Below, piece by piece: positions 43,497 to 52,852 of a stretch of 64,000 bases of DNA. The notes beneath the pieces are model-generated. The model had not been told where the DNA came from. It worked only from the letters and a program-made list of their open reading frames with translations, and did no database searches. Source of the DNA: JAAZPT01 sp034180455 (lineage in GTDB: Bacteria; Bacillota; Clostridia; Christensenellales; Aristaeellaceae). Position numbers and translations under genes: made by a program. The DNA is taken from contig JAXFOG010000021.1 in NCBI GenBank assembly GCA_034180455.1, positions 1-64,000 of the forward strand, written 5' to 3'. How positions within the stretch are numbered: the stretch's first letter is position 1; each line of letters begins with the position of its first letter.

Positions 43497-43841
43497 ATGG
43501 ATAATAGAAAATATTGCGAAGTATGCATGAAACTTGTGGATACAGAAAAATGCGAAGATTGTGGTATTAAGCATCTGCGTCAAGTTGAGGCACATGATTT
43601 TGTACTGCTAACAGAGCTTGACTCATTATTTGCAGGTGTGCTTGAAGACGTTTTAAAACAGCACAGTATAAAATATATAACTAAATCTAAAATGGGTGCA
43701 GGTCTAACTGCACTTGTAGGCAACGCTCTTGACGAGATAAGTTTTTATGTTCCTATGGAATTGTTTGATGAAGCAAGTAACATCGTTGATGAACTTTTTG
43801 GTGGCTCCTCAGATGAAGAATTATCTAACAAACAGGAATAG
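43497..43841 (+). CDS. Zinc-ribbon plus DUF2007-like small protein
   Basis: 114 residues. An N-terminal C-x2-C...C-x2-C pattern (YCEVCMKLVDTEKCEDCGIK) is a likely zinc ribbon, followed by a ferredoxin-like DUF2007-type domain (VLLTELDSLFAGVLEDVLKQHSIKYI...FYVPMELFDEASNIVDELF). Such proteins are annotated as putative signal-transducing, without proven role. It is the last gene of the glyA unit, ended by a strong terminator. Confidence 0.65.
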   Translation: MDNRKYCEVCMKLVDTEKCEDCGIKHLRQVEAHDFVLLTELDSLFAGVLEDVLKQHSIKYITKSKMGAGLTALVGNALDEISFYVPMELFDEASNIVDELFGGSSDEELSNKQE

Positions 43842-43855
43842 TTAGTATTTATGAT

Positions 43856-43884
43856 AAAAGACAAGTATGAACTTGTCTTTTTTA
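43856..43884 (+). terminator. Terminator of glyA-yraN-DUF2007
   Basis: An 11-bp perfect stem, AAAAGACAAGT with ACTTGTCTTTT, 4-nt loop, followed by further T residues. Confidence 0.85.
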
Positions 43885-43930
43885 TGTTTAGTCAAAATTG
43901 TCTAAAGCATTATATTGTTTCAGTAATAAA

Positions 43931-43950
43931 AAAGAAGCCAGAGCTTCTTT
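43931..43950 (-). terminator. Terminator of the GNAT gene
   Basis: AAAGAAGC and GCTTCTTT form the stem; on the minus strand six T residues follow. Confidence 0.75.
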
Positions 43951-43959
43951 AATGTAAAT

Positions 43960-44358
43960 CTATTCTTGCTTATCCTTTTGCATAAAAACATTTTCTCTGC
44001 TATAAAAGCCAAATTTCTCATAGAACTTATGCTTGTCTTTTGTAAGCAAAAGACCCTTTATCTTGCATATCTCTTCATCTGATGTTATGGCATCAACAAG
44101 CTGCTTGCCATAGCCACTTTCTCTATATTCTTCGCTAACAACAACATCACAGAGATAGTAGTTGGTTGCATAGTCTGTAATGGCTCTACAAAAGCCTATA
44201 AGCTTATCGTCTGCATACATGAAGTAGCACAACGAATGCTCAATGCTTTTCTTTATCATTTCATCAGGCCAATTTTTTGCCCAATATGTCTGATGAAGTA
44301 GAGCCTTTACATCGTTGAGATTATAGTTTTTATCGTTTTTTACTAACTTTATTTCCAT
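43960..44358 (-). CDS. GNAT-family N-acetyltransferase
   Basis: 132 residues. The acetyl-CoA motif V-V-x-x-E-Y-R-x-x-G-Y-G-x-x-L appears as CDVVVSEEYRESGYGKQLV near residue 70, and KHKFYEKFGF near 113 is the common C-terminal GNAT motif. It acetylates an unidentified amine. Single gene with its own terminator. Confidence 0.88.
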   Translation of the reverse strand: MEIKLVKNDKNYNLNDVKALLHQTYWAKNWPDEMIKKSIEHSLCYFMYADDKLIGFCRAITDYATNYYLCDVVVSEEYRESGYGKQLVDAITSDEEICKIKGLLLTKDKHKFYEKFGFYSRENVFMQKDKQE

Positions 44359-44520
44359 ATTTTTCCTTAAATAACTACATTGTGATAAGCTATATGTTGC
44401 CTTGTACGCATTATATCACAAAATAATAATTATATAAAGCTAAATTAAACTGGAGTGTAAAACAATTTTTGCTGTTTTAGACTTAATATACCTTTAGCAA
44501 CGAAATACGACTATAATATA

Positions 44521-44550
44521 AAATCTCGCAAATGAATTATGCGAGATTTT
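44521..44550 (-). terminator. Terminator of the D-lactate dehydrogenase gene
   Basis: AAATCTCGCA pairs with TGCGAGATTT around a 9-nt loop, running into TTATATT on the minus strand. Confidence 0.65.
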
Positions 44551-44564
44551 GTATTGTTAAATTT

Positions 44565-45602
44565 TTAGAAGCACCTTTCCTTGCGTTCTTTTTTACATAT
44601 TTCAAGTTTACCACAGTGGTAGCATAGCTCATTATCGCATATTCCATCGTTATTAAAATAAGAAAGTATGTTGTTTACCGTTGTTTCAGCTATATTGTTT
44701 AAAGCTTCATCCGTAAGGAAGGCCTGATGGGATGTAACTATTACATTTGGCATTGATATAAGCCTTAATAGCAGGTCATCATTCATTATATGACCTGAGC
44801 GATCCTCAAAGAATACATCTGCTTCTTCTTCATATACATCTAGACACGCAGCTCCGATTATTCTGTTCTTTATACCTTCTAGTAGGGCTTCGGCATCAAC
44901 TAGCGCACCTCTTGAAGTGTTTACTAATACTACACCTTTTTTCATTTTGCTAATTGAATCAGCATTTATTATATGATGTGTTTCATCATTAAGTGGGCAA
45001 TGCAAAGAGATTATGTCGCTGCGATTAAAAAGCTCATCTAAGGTTACGTATTCTATATCACTATCTTTTAGTGGGAATTTATCATAGGCGATTACATTCA
45101 TTCCAAATCCACGACAAATACCAATAAAAATCTGCCCAATCTTTCCTGTACCTATAACGCCTACTGTTTTACCATGGAAGTCAAATCCCTTAAATCCATT
45201 TAAAGAAAAGTTAAAGTCACGAGTACGTATATAAGCCTTATGTATACGTCTTACTGATGTAAGAAGCAGTGCCATAGTATGTTCTGCAACAGCATAAGGA
45301 GAATATGCTGGAACATGCACTATATGGATCTTGCCAAATGCAGCACCCAAATCCACATTATTGAAGCCTGCACAACGCAATGCAATAAGTTTAACTCCAT
45401 ATTCATATAGTTTATTTATTACTTCAACATTTACTGTGTCGTTTACAAAAACACACACCACATCAGCATCCCTGGCAAGTTCAACTGTATATTCATTTAG
45501 TTTGGTTTCAAGAAAAACAAACTCAATATTACTTAGGCTACCATAATGCTCAAAAGAAGCCTTATCATAGTCTTTTGTATCATAAAATACAACTTTTATC
45601 AT
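44565..45602 (-). CDS. ldhA: D-lactate dehydrogenase-like 2-hydroxyacid dehydrogenase with cysteine-rich tail
   Basis: 345 residues. The NAD-binding motif GVIGTGKIGQIF is near 150, the substrate arginine is in LIALRCAGFNNVD near 77, and the catalytic histidine is in VTSHQAFLT near 292. This is the LdhA branch, reducing pyruvate to D-lactate. Unusually the last 25 residues hold five cysteines (C322, C327, C330, C336, C344) with a CYHCGKLEIC core, which looks metal-binding or redox-active. The catalytic body is complete. Confidence 0.85.
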   Translation of the reverse strand: MIKVVFYDTKDYDKASFEHYGSLSNIEFVFLETKLNEYTVELARDADVVCVFVNDTVNVEVINKLYEYGVKLIALRCAGFNNVDLGAAFGKIHIVHVPAYSPYAVAEHTMALLLTSVRRIHKAYIRTRDFNFSLNGFKGFDFHGKTVGVIGTGKIGQIFIGICRGFGMNVIAYDKFPLKDSDIEYVTLDELFNRSDIISLHCPLNDETHHIINADSISKMKKGVVLVNTSRGALVDAEALLEGIKNRIIGAACLDVYEEEADVFFEDRSGHIMNDDLLLRLISMPNVIVTSHQAFLTDEALNNIAETTVNNILSYFNNDGICDNELCYHCGKLEICKKERKERCF

Positions 45603-45750
45603 GTTTTCAACTCCTTTTCTTAAGATTTTAAATTGTTTCCCACAAATATTTTATACAACATTCATGGAATATATACATTTTATGTAAATAATTGCTTTTT
45701 GTGAAGATGTATTTTGTAAAAATATATTTTTGAAGTTAATTTTAAAAATA

Positions 45751-45777
45751 GCCGATCCCTATATAATAAGAATCGGC
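45751..45777 (-). terminator. Terminator of the GH123-like gene
   Basis: GCCGAT and ATCGGC pair around a 15-nt AT loop, followed on the minus strand by TATTTTTAAAA. Confidence 0.6.
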
Positions 45778-45787
45778 AATGAATAAA

Positions 45788-47485
45788 TTACTTTAGTTCT
45801 TTTGCAACGGCCTCTCTAAGCTCAAGCAACTTTGAAGCTTCTTTTGGATAGCAGTCAAAGCGCAATTCTCCCATGATATTATGCAACAATTTATATGCAT
45901 AATCAGCGCCCTTTAATTCTTTTAGCGTTTCTAATGCACGCAGATCTACTAAAGCATCATACTGCACCTCGGCCCTTATAGAAGATAGCGCCTGACCCTC
46001 TTTACCTGGATACACAAGGTATCCATCTCCAGATGGGAAGGCATAATTTGCATGAGTCGTAATGTAGGGATTGATGCGTGTTAATGAATATTGTCCGTAG
46101 TAGAAATTATACCCCCAATGCAAGAATCCTTTTATATTGTTTGCAAATAGTAGGGCTCCCATAATTCTATTTCTTGCAGATGGCATTGAAAAGAATCTAT
46201 TAGGAACTTTTTCACTTTGCGCACAGCAATAGTAAGTCCATAGATTTGGAACTTTTGCATCAATAAAAGGCCGAATGTGATTATTTGCAGGTATTGGTTC
46301 TTTAACTACACCTTGCTTGTAGAATTCAAAATCTGATAGAGCGTCTATTATGTTGCAACCTGCTAGCAAATCCTCTACTTGCTTCTTTGCTACAAGGTAA
46401 TCATTAAGGTTGTGCGAATCTGGCTCATCAGAAATATGGAAATACACATGAGAATTGTCATATCCAAAGTTAGCAAGCTCTTTTATTAATTCAGGAATGA
46501 CGCTCTGCATAAAGTTTTTATATTTAGGGCTTGTAGCAGGAGTATGCCACCCAAATAGCATAATCTCTTCGCCATTTTCTTTGCGAGCCATAACCTTTGG
46601 ACAGCATTTTGCTCCCCACTGTGTGAAGAGATGAGAAATTTCAATATATTCTATACCACATTTTTTGCATAATTTGAGCCATCTATGAAGTTTTTCAAAG
46701 TTAAATTCATAACTATCGCCTCTAATAAGTACATCAACAAGTTGCACTGTTGGGCGTTCTGTACCAATAGCAGTATCAAGTGGTGGCGTAAATACTGGAG
46801 TAAGTATCATGTTTATTCCATGTTCTTTTACTGCAACACTCATAAAGTTCTCAATGATTTGCCAATGCTCTTCGCTAAAAACTTCTACCCCATAATAATC
46901 TGCCAAACAGTCACAGTGGAACCATTCAGTATGTATCAGCTTTTGTGGCAAAAGCTTGGTGCTACAAACATTTATTTTTATTTGAAGCTTATGCTCGATG
47001 CCATCCATAGCTTCTGCTGATACTATATTTCCATTAGGCAATATCTCATCTTTAAGAGGCTTAATAATAAGCTCGATATCATATACGCCAGAGGCACAGC
47101 TTTCAGGTATATCAAATGTGATGAACACTGACCTATACTGTCTAAAAAGCGGCCTTATAACTGGCTTTTCTAGTGGCATAAGTAAATCAGGAAAAAGACC
47201 TGGTTCTTTGGTTAAATAGTTATCGTCAGAAATTTCATAGCAAGGAAAGTCTGACGGAATAAGTTCAACAGTTCTAAGTCTTGGCTCTACTGGAGCATTT
47301 TTAAAGCTTATTTCAAACTTTAGTGGAGGCACTCCTCTATCATTTTCTGCATAGGCTATATAAACTAGCTGAACAGATGCTCTTGTGCCACAGAAGGTAG
47401 ACAAGGTGCCAGAAAAGCTTTCTGGTCTTTTATTTGGGAACACCTTCTCTAGTGCTGAAGCTATAAAAAATTCGTATTTTCTCAT
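45788..47485 (-). CDS. DUF4091/GH123-like glycoside hydrolase
   Basis: 565 residues without a signal peptide. An N-terminal beta-sandwich (to about residue 170) precedes a TIM-barrel-like domain with HTEWFHCDCLADYYGVEVFSEEHW, EISHLFTQWGAKCCPKV and YFHISDEPDSHNL, where the D-E pair is in the position expected for GH123 substrate-assisted beta-N-acetylgalactosaminidases. LHWGYNFYYGQYSLTRINPY closes the active site. It begins 4 bp after the stop of an ABC permease remnant, so it was once the last gene of a sugar-uptake operon. Substrate is inferred, probably an N-acetylhexosamine glycan. Confidence 0.75.
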   Translation of the reverse strand: MRKYEFFIASALEKVFPNKRPESFSGTLSTFCGTRASVQLVYIAYAENDRGVPPLKFEISFKNAPVEPRLRTVELIPSDFPCYEISDDNYLTKEPGLFPDLLMPLEKPVIRPLFRQYRSVFITFDIPESCASGVYDIELIIKPLKDEILPNGNIVSAEAMDGIEHKLQIKINVCSTKLLPQKLIHTEWFHCDCLADYYGVEVFSEEHWQIIENFMSVAVKEHGINMILTPVFTPPLDTAIGTERPTVQLVDVLIRGDSYEFNFEKLHRWLKLCKKCGIEYIEISHLFTQWGAKCCPKVMARKENGEEIMLFGWHTPATSPKYKNFMQSVIPELIKELANFGYDNSHVYFHISDEPDSHNLNDYLVAKKQVEDLLAGCNIIDALSDFEFYKQGVVKEPIPANNHIRPFIDAKVPNLWTYYCCAQSEKVPNRFFSMPSARNRIMGALLFANNIKGFLHWGYNFYYGQYSLTRINPYITTHANYAFPSGDGYLVYPGKEGQALSSIRAEVQYDALVDLRALETLKELKGADYAYKLLHNIMGELRFDCYPKEASKLLELREAVAKELK

Positions 47486-47489
47486 ATAA

Positions 47490-47573
47490 TTAACCCTTTA
47501 TTCCTGACAAGGCTATGCCTTGCACAAATTCTTTTTGAAGTGCTACCATCATAAGTACAAAGTGTGTATTAAG
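47490..47573 (-). pseudogene. C-terminal remnant of a sugar ABC permease (MalG type)
   Basis: The minus strand encodes LNTHFVLMMVALQKEFVQGIAL, then SGIKG and a stop at 47490-47492, directly after an in-frame TAG. This is the conserved end of MalG-type permeases: the intact permease at 58885 ends FQNTFTQGIALGAVKG. The remaining 250 or so codons are gone, so a deletion has fused the tail to unrelated upstream DNA. Confidence 0.75.
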
Positions 47574-47811
47574 CTATCCAATTGACCGATAGTATAGATG
47601 AAGCGTTAAGTATTAAGTTTAGCACTCCTCAACACAACATTATAAACTATAAAGTACCAACAAGATCAACTAATGTAATATCTATATAAAAATCATAACT
47701 TTTATTACTATAAAACTATTCTTAAAACATTTGTTTTTTAAATCTTGTGGAGTATTGATATTACAAAAATTTTATTGGCTACTTTTGTATTCAACTTTTT
47801 GATATAAAAAA
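47574..47811. other. Gene-free AT-rich interval
   Basis: Between the permease remnant and the anti-sigma terminator. No coding frame of note. This is where the deleted ABC genes would have been; I find no further remnant by eye. Confidence 0.55.
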
Positions 47812-47854
47812 CAGATATAATCACCAAGTAAATTAACCCAGGTGAAGATATCTG
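47812..47854 (-). terminator. Terminator of the sigma/anti-sigma operon
   Basis: CAGATAT...TCACC pairs with GGTGA...ATATCTG, and the minus strand continues with TTTTTTATATC. Confidence 0.7.
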
Positions 47855-47873
47855 CTATAACTTCAATTTATTG

Positions 47874-48797
47874 CTAGATGTTCATATCTCTCTGCAAATA
47901 TAGTTGCCAAGACAAAGAGAGCACTATATAAGCAGAAATTGCTATAATTGATATTGCAAATAGATCCTTTTCCATAAAGAAACTAGTATGAGCAAGTACT
48001 TTAATAAGTAAATGAGCAATAATATATGAAAATGGTGCAAAGAATAATTGACGGGCAAAACTGGCATATTTTTTCTTTCTAAATACTATCCAAGCAACGC
48101 CAAATAATGTACCTAGTGCTATTGCGCACTTAAAATAATAAGATAGTGCTAGACGAGGCAAGATTTCTACTCCACCATTAAGCTGATTGCCCCACAGAAG
48201 CTTTTGATCACCATTATAGCCATATATAAGGCTTTCTGGTACAGGATAAAGGTACATCTCATTGTAATCTTTAGAAAGATCTTGTGTATTAGCTCCGTTG
48301 CTCCAGCATTGAATAATATTTATACCATCATCTGAGCTATAAATGGTATCAATTCCATTTGTTATTGAATTAATGTCTAATGCAAGAGCCTCAACTTCAT
48401 CCAAGCTATCAATTTTTTCTAATTCATCATTAATACCATCATTCACCTTTTCATAAGGAACTTTTTCTATTCCCTTTACATTTACAAGTCCCTCTTTCCA
48501 TGTGATGAGTTTTGCACTGTTTTCATGATAAAAATATGTAAATACAACAATAGTAGCGCAAAGTGTAGCAATTATTGCAGTAAATATTCGGCGTTTGCGA
48601 ATCTGCTTTTTTAAATTGATAAGTGGTTTTGTAGTTTCAATTTGACTTGTAGGTGCGCTTTTTATTTCAGAAAGCTTAATGCTACATTCATGACATTCAG
48701 AAAGATGTTCGTCTACCAGAGATTTCGTTTCTGGCTCGACCATATTTTCTGCATACAAGGGTAGAATATCTCGAATAAGTGAGCATGGTATTTTCAT
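47874..48797 (-). CDS. Zinc-finger anti-sigma factor, membrane protein
   Basis: 307 residues. The N-terminus has a ZAS-type domain: C5, then H31, C35 and C38 in EHLSECHEC. A membrane segment follows (about 70-88), then an outside domain of about 110 residues, then three more hydrophobic segments near the C-terminus (about 209-300). It would hold the adjacent ECF sigma factor inactive until a surface signal arrives. The start overlaps the sigma stop by 4 bp. Confidence 0.82.
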   Translation of the reverse strand: MKIPCSLIRDILPLYAENMVEPETKSLVDEHLSECHECSIKLSEIKSAPTSQIETTKPLINLKKQIRKRRIFTAIIATLCATIVVFTYFYHENSAKLITWKEGLVNVKGIEKVPYEKVNDGINDELEKIDSLDEVEALALDINSITNGIDTIYSSDDGINIIQCWSNGANTQDLSKDYNEMYLYPVPESLIYGYNGDQKLLWGNQLNGGVEILPRLALSYYFKCAIALGTLFGVAWIVFRKKKYASFARQLFFAPFSYIIAHLLIKVLAHTSFFMEKDLFAISIIAISAYIVLSLSWQLYLQRDMNI

Positions 48798-49285
48798 TGT
48801 GATTCCTCCATTTTTTCCTTTATCTTGGCACGAGCTCTATGATATACAACACAAGCCCAATTTGCAGATTTGCCAAAGATATCTCCAATATCGCCAAATG
48901 AGAGTTGGCCCAAAGTCCGTAGAGTAAATACTTCTCTATAAGGTTCATCAATCTCATGAAGCAGCCTATGAATATGCACGCTTTGATCTTTAAGCATAAT
49001 TGATTCTTCTGGATCAATTGAGGTGTCTGCAATAGTATCAACTTCTTCAATCGGCTCTGCTTTTTTCTTTCTTTGTCCAGAGATCCAAATATTTTTTGCT
49101 ATTGCGCAAAGCCAGCTTTTTAAGCTGCTTTCTCCACGAAACTTGTCTAGGGAGCGCAGAGCCTTATAAAAGGTTTCTTGAGTTATTTCTTCAGCCAAGT
49201 TTTGATTTTGAGAAATAGAGAGTATATATCTATACACTTGCTCAAAGTATTCTTCATAAACTTGGTCAAAAGATTCTACATTCAT
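48794..49285 (-). CDS. ECF-type RNA polymerase sigma factor
   Basis: 163 residues, sigma regions 2 and 4 only. Region 2 is VYEEYFEQVYRYILSISQNQNLAEEITQETFYKALRSLDKF, region 4 is YREVFTLRTLGQLSFGDIGDIFGKSANWACVVYHRARAKIKE. It directs transcription of an envelope-stress or similar regulon. It is followed by its anti-sigma factor, the usual arrangement. The downstream RESSLKSWLCAIAKN between regions 2.3 and 2.4 is conventional. Confidence 0.93.
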   Translation of the reverse strand: MNVESFDQVYEEYFEQVYRYILSISQNQNLAEEITQETFYKALRSLDKFRGESSLKSWLCAIAKNIWISGQRKKKAEPIEEVDTIADTSIDPEESIMLKDQSVHIHRLLHEIDEPYREVFTLRTLGQLSFGDIGDIFGKSANWACVVYHRARAKIKEKMEESQ

Positions 49286-49357
49286 AAAGCTCTATAACTC
49301 CTTTCAATATATTAGACGCATAAGATGAAAGAATCTTACAAAGTTTTTATAAATTTA

Positions 49358-49828
49358 TTACTCCCAATCCTTGCAAACATCTATCCAAGCTTTAGAATTA
49401 GAATATTTTTCTAACTCGGGTAGTGTAATTTCAATAGCGCTGTTGCTGCTGCCACAAGCTGGGAAAACGGTTTTAAAGCGCTTTAGTGATTCGTCAAGAT
49501 AAACAGTTACGCCCTGCTTTACAGCGAAAGGACATACTCCTCCAATAGAGTGACCAACAAGCTCAATGTTCTCTTGTGGAGAGAGCATTTTGGCTTTAGC
49601 CTTGAAATATGCCTTATATTTAGAATTATCTATTCGTGCATCTCCTGCAGCTACTATAAGAATTACTTTATCATTAAGCAAAAACGATAGAGTTTTGGCT
49701 ATGCGACTATGCTCACAATTTAAAGCCTTGGCAGCCATCTCTACTGTTGCGCTGGAAACATTAAATTCCATAACTCTATCTTCCATTCCATATTCTTTAA
49801 AAAACTCTTTTACTTTTTCAATAGCCAT
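49358..49828 (-). CDS. YbaK/EbsC-family aminoacyl-tRNA deacylase
   Basis: 156 residues. The family core is visible as SSATVEMAAKALNCEHSRIAKTLSFLL, the lysine of which is catalytic in YbaK, then VIVAAGDARID-like ILIVAAGDARIDNSKYK and GHSIGGVCPFAV. YbaK proteins hydrolyse mischarged Cys-tRNA-Pro or related species. 21 bp after the CruF-like membrane gene. Confidence 0.88.
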   Translation of the reverse strand: MAIEKVKEFFKEYGMEDRVMEFNVSSATVEMAAKALNCEHSRIAKTLSFLLNDKVILIVAAGDARIDNSKYKAYFKAKAKMLSPQENIELVGHSIGGVCPFAVKQGVTVYLDESLKRFKTVFPACGSSNSAIEITLPELEKYSNSKAWIDVCKDWE

Positions 49829-49849
49829 ATTATTTTTCCTTTATATTTA

Positions 49850-50767
49850 TCAGATATTTTTACTTGCCGGATTGCTATTCATATTGAGCAAGCAAAGTAT
49901 TAGCGTTCCAGCTATAAGGAATATAGCAAATGCGCCATAGATTGGCATGGCTTGAATAATGCCAAGTTGCAATAAAGCAAAAAAGCAATAAACATATATA
50001 GATGTCCAAAAAATCAATAATGTCCAGTCCTTTTGCCCTTTGAATGAAAGCTTTTCTTTGTGTTTAATGATATACTGCAAGATCTGCCAAAATATTGCAC
50101 ACCAAACAATTATAAATCCAATGCAGCTAAACCACTCATCTGTTAATTTATCTAGCTCTAAAGAGATCCAGCTTGCTATACCTACAATTATAACGCCTGC
50201 AAAGCCTATTAGTATTGCTGTTATAAAGTTTCGCAATGTAGGTTTTTCGGATTTTTTCTGAAATCTCAATGTTAAATAAACTATTGAGGGCGTTTCAAAT
50301 AAATAACCCAAGAAGTTTACCCAAATAACGCTCATAAACATGTGATGATTTATTTCTAAAGTTATTGGGCGTCCTTCCCATACCCAAAATCCACCATCCA
50401 GTCTTATAGCTGCTACGTCAAGCAAAATGTCAAAGGAAACTACAAGCCACCCTGTGATTAGCGCTTTCATAAGCTTGCTTACTTCAAATTTTTCGGCAAT
50501 TCTTAAGCCACAAACTGCAATTCCTCCCCACATTAGACCTCCAAAGAACGGAAATTGAAAAGGCTCCATGCCGACACTTATAAAATAAGCTTTGCTGTAA
50601 TGATAAATGCCCGTTATGCGTACAGCCAAAAGCTCAAGAGCAAATCCAGCAATCGCTCCTGAAATAAAAAGATATAGTTCCTGCAATTTTTTCTTTCTAA
50701 AAATATCAATTAGCAAAAGCAAAGTAATAAGATAGCAGATAATTTCAAAAGTGTTTATCCAGTTCAT
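49850..50767 (-). CDS. CruF/DUF422-like carotenoid-type membrane protein
   Basis: 305 residues with about nine membrane segments. VVSFDILLDVAAIRLDGGFWVWEGRP followed by a conserved-looking WVNFLGYLFETP resembles the D...DP.A...G.W.W...NFLGW motif of the CruF/DUF422 family of carotenoid hydratase-like proteins. No carotenoid genes are nearby, so the biochemical role is open; it could be an uncharacterised lipid-modifying relative. No operon partner but ybaK. Confidence 0.5.
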   Translation of the reverse strand: MNWINTFEIICYLITLLLLIDIFRKKKLQELYLFISGAIAGFALELLAVRITGIYHYSKAYFISVGMEPFQFPFFGGLMWGGIAVCGLRIAEKFEVSKLMKALITGWLVVSFDILLDVAAIRLDGGFWVWEGRPITLEINHHMFMSVIWVNFLGYLFETPSIVYLTLRFQKKSEKPTLRNFITAILIGFAGVIIVGIASWISLELDKLTDEWFSCIGFIIVWCAIFWQILQYIIKHKEKLSFKGQKDWTLLIFWTSIYVYCFFALLQLGIIQAMPIYGAFAIFLIAGTLILCLLNMNSNPASKNI

Positions 50768-50944
50768 TTTTATATCTCCTAGTATTTTATTTTTTATTCA
50801 ATATAAGTAATTAATTATATAACTAAATATGTCTCTTATAATAAATAATATTTTTTTGATAAATAAAAAGCAATTAAATATTGTGCTTAATCCTATTATT
50901 GAAATATTGTTTTGAATTTAGTGTGAGAAAAATCTTAAGATAAT

Positions 50945-52840
50945 TTATTTTGATAGTAGCTTTGCTATAACATTAAATATTTGACTAGTAAGCCGGCTTA
51001 AATCATTACAAGCTATAAGATTTGGATAAATCTGCTTTAACTGATCGTAGCATTCATACGAGCCATATTCATCAAGAGATATAGCCACAATATCAGTTCC
51101 ACGTCTTGTGATCTTACGAACAGCATTAGCTGTGTCTATTACGGAAACTGGTGGAAAATATTCATCATAGTCATGCAAAGGAACACCATCGCTTATTACA
51201 ATAATCACCCTATGATCAACATCTGCTTTCTTCAAAATATATCGTTCAGCCCAATATAATGCTAGTCCATCGCGACTATTTCCATCTGCATCTATCTTCA
51301 TTAAATTGTATTTTTCTTCTTCCCTAGCATTAAAGTCCAGAAGAATATTAGCATCAATCTCTGGCCCAGATTGAGCCCGATGCTCTACAATAGCGTGCAT
51401 AATATCTTGCTTTTTTAAGACCTCATGTAGAATTATTGACGATTTTATTGCGCTGTTTCTTCGCAATCCATACATAGAGCCAGAGCCATCTATAAGAAGC
51501 ATAATAGCTATTTTTGGCACATCGATACCCGTCATATTTCTATACCAATATCGCTTTTGTGGATCACCCAATCTTGTAGAAACAATGCCAGCGCCAAACT
51601 TAAAGCGGTCCTCTCTATGTGATACCTGATCTTTAAAAATCTGTGATATTCTACCATTATAGGAATTAATATTAAGCTTATATTTCTTATAAAAATTCTG
51701 GTATGCTTTTCGCATATTCAGATTTACTTTTGGATGTATCTCATTTATGCTAATGCCCTTATGTAAATTTGAGCAATCATAGTCTTCGCCAGAAGTAATT
51801 ACAGTAAATCCATCTATAAGCTGAATACTAAGAGCTATTTCCTTATCTTTCGCAAACTCTGATATGGCAGCCATAATTTGATCAAGAGAATTATTATCAT
51901 CCCTCTTATTTCCTTGTGCATCTGTAAAAAGGCGTATAGTTACTTTTTGGACTCTGCCTTTATGAGGCTCATTATCAATTGAGCTTGAAAATACGTCGTG
52001 TGTTTTATATCCACTAATACGCTTTTTTAGTTTTTTATCGTCAAGTTCTATTTCTATATCTGGAATTAGGGGCAATATGATCTCATAAATCTGCTTTGAA
52101 AAATCATAGCGTTCATCAGGTGAAGATGCCATGCTAGCTTGTGTATATAAGGGTTTAGATTGCTCGATATATGGTTTCAATTCCTCTTGTGGTTCACCAA
52201 GCTCAGACATTGGATAAAGAAGATCTGTGCAAATAAAGTTTAGAAAATCCATAACAAGCTCCAGATTGCGCTTGATTTCTGGATCTTCATCAGATTTTTC
52301 ATTTTCTTCTTTTATTGTTTTATTAACAGTGCCTTCGGAAGGCTGCGACGCAAAAGCAAGCACTGCCCTAGCAAAGCGCAGATAGAACTCCATGTTATCA
52401 TATACGCTGCATCCCACTGCTTCAATGTAAGCATCTTCTATTATATTGCAAATAAGCGCAAGTATTTTCTTTTTGAGCTTTGTGTTACAGATGGGTTCTG
52501 ATGCTGCCTTAGCTGGAAAATCTGTATAAAGCAAATGAAGACACTCATGAATTGTTTGTGCCCTAGTAAAGATTCGTAATACATTCCACATATCATCAAG
52601 CACATCTTGAGGCCAGTCAAGAAATTCTCTTGTTCTTTCAAGTGCAACTTTATCACATAAAATTTCATTTAATGCAGGATCTACTACTATATTTCTGCCA
52701 TCGGTAAAGGCTTGATTCTCATTGATAAAGAACAACCTAACTTGCTCATTTTCTGCAAGGGTCTGTGCAAAAACTTCCTCTGATCTACGAATATGATCAC
52801 ATTGAAATTGTTTCAGCACTTTTTTGGCTTCCTTATTCAT
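50945..52840 (-). CDS. VWA-domain protein with HExxH metallopeptidase-like motif
   Basis: 631 residues. The N-terminal region has IHECLH (H98, E99, H102), and NIIEDAYIEA about 30 residues later supplies a likely third ligand, as in the VWA-like metallopeptidase/CobT-type families. A charged linker (about 170-260) leads to a C-terminal VWA domain with the MIDAS sequence MLLIDGSGSM near residue 451 and VIIVISDGVP. Such proteins partner with MoxR-type AAA+ ATPases. It starts 12 bp after the SEL1 gene of the same operon. Substrate unknown. Confidence 0.8.
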   Translation of the reverse strand: MNKEAKKVLKQFQCDHIRRSEEVFAQTLAENEQVRLFFINENQAFTDGRNIVVDPALNEILCDKVALERTREFLDWPQDVLDDMWNVLRIFTRAQTIHECLHLLYTDFPAKAASEPICNTKLKKKILALICNIIEDAYIEAVGCSVYDNMEFYLRFARAVLAFASQPSEGTVNKTIKEENEKSDEDPEIKRNLELVMDFLNFICTDLLYPMSELGEPQEELKPYIEQSKPLYTQASMASSPDERYDFSKQIYEIILPLIPDIEIELDDKKLKKRISGYKTHDVFSSSIDNEPHKGRVQKVTIRLFTDAQGNKRDDNNSLDQIMAAISEFAKDKEIALSIQLIDGFTVITSGEDYDCSNLHKGISINEIHPKVNLNMRKAYQNFYKKYKLNINSYNGRISQIFKDQVSHREDRFKFGAGIVSTRLGDPQKRYWYRNMTGIDVPKIAIMLLIDGSGSMYGLRRNSAIKSSIILHEVLKKQDIMHAIVEHRAQSGPEIDANILLDFNAREEEKYNLMKIDADGNSRDGLALYWAERYILKKADVDHRVIIVISDGVPLHDYDEYFPPVSVIDTANAVRKITRRGTDIVAISLDEYGSYECYDQLKQIYPNLIACNDLSRLTSQIFNVIAKLLSK

Positions 52841-52852
52841 GACATCACCATT

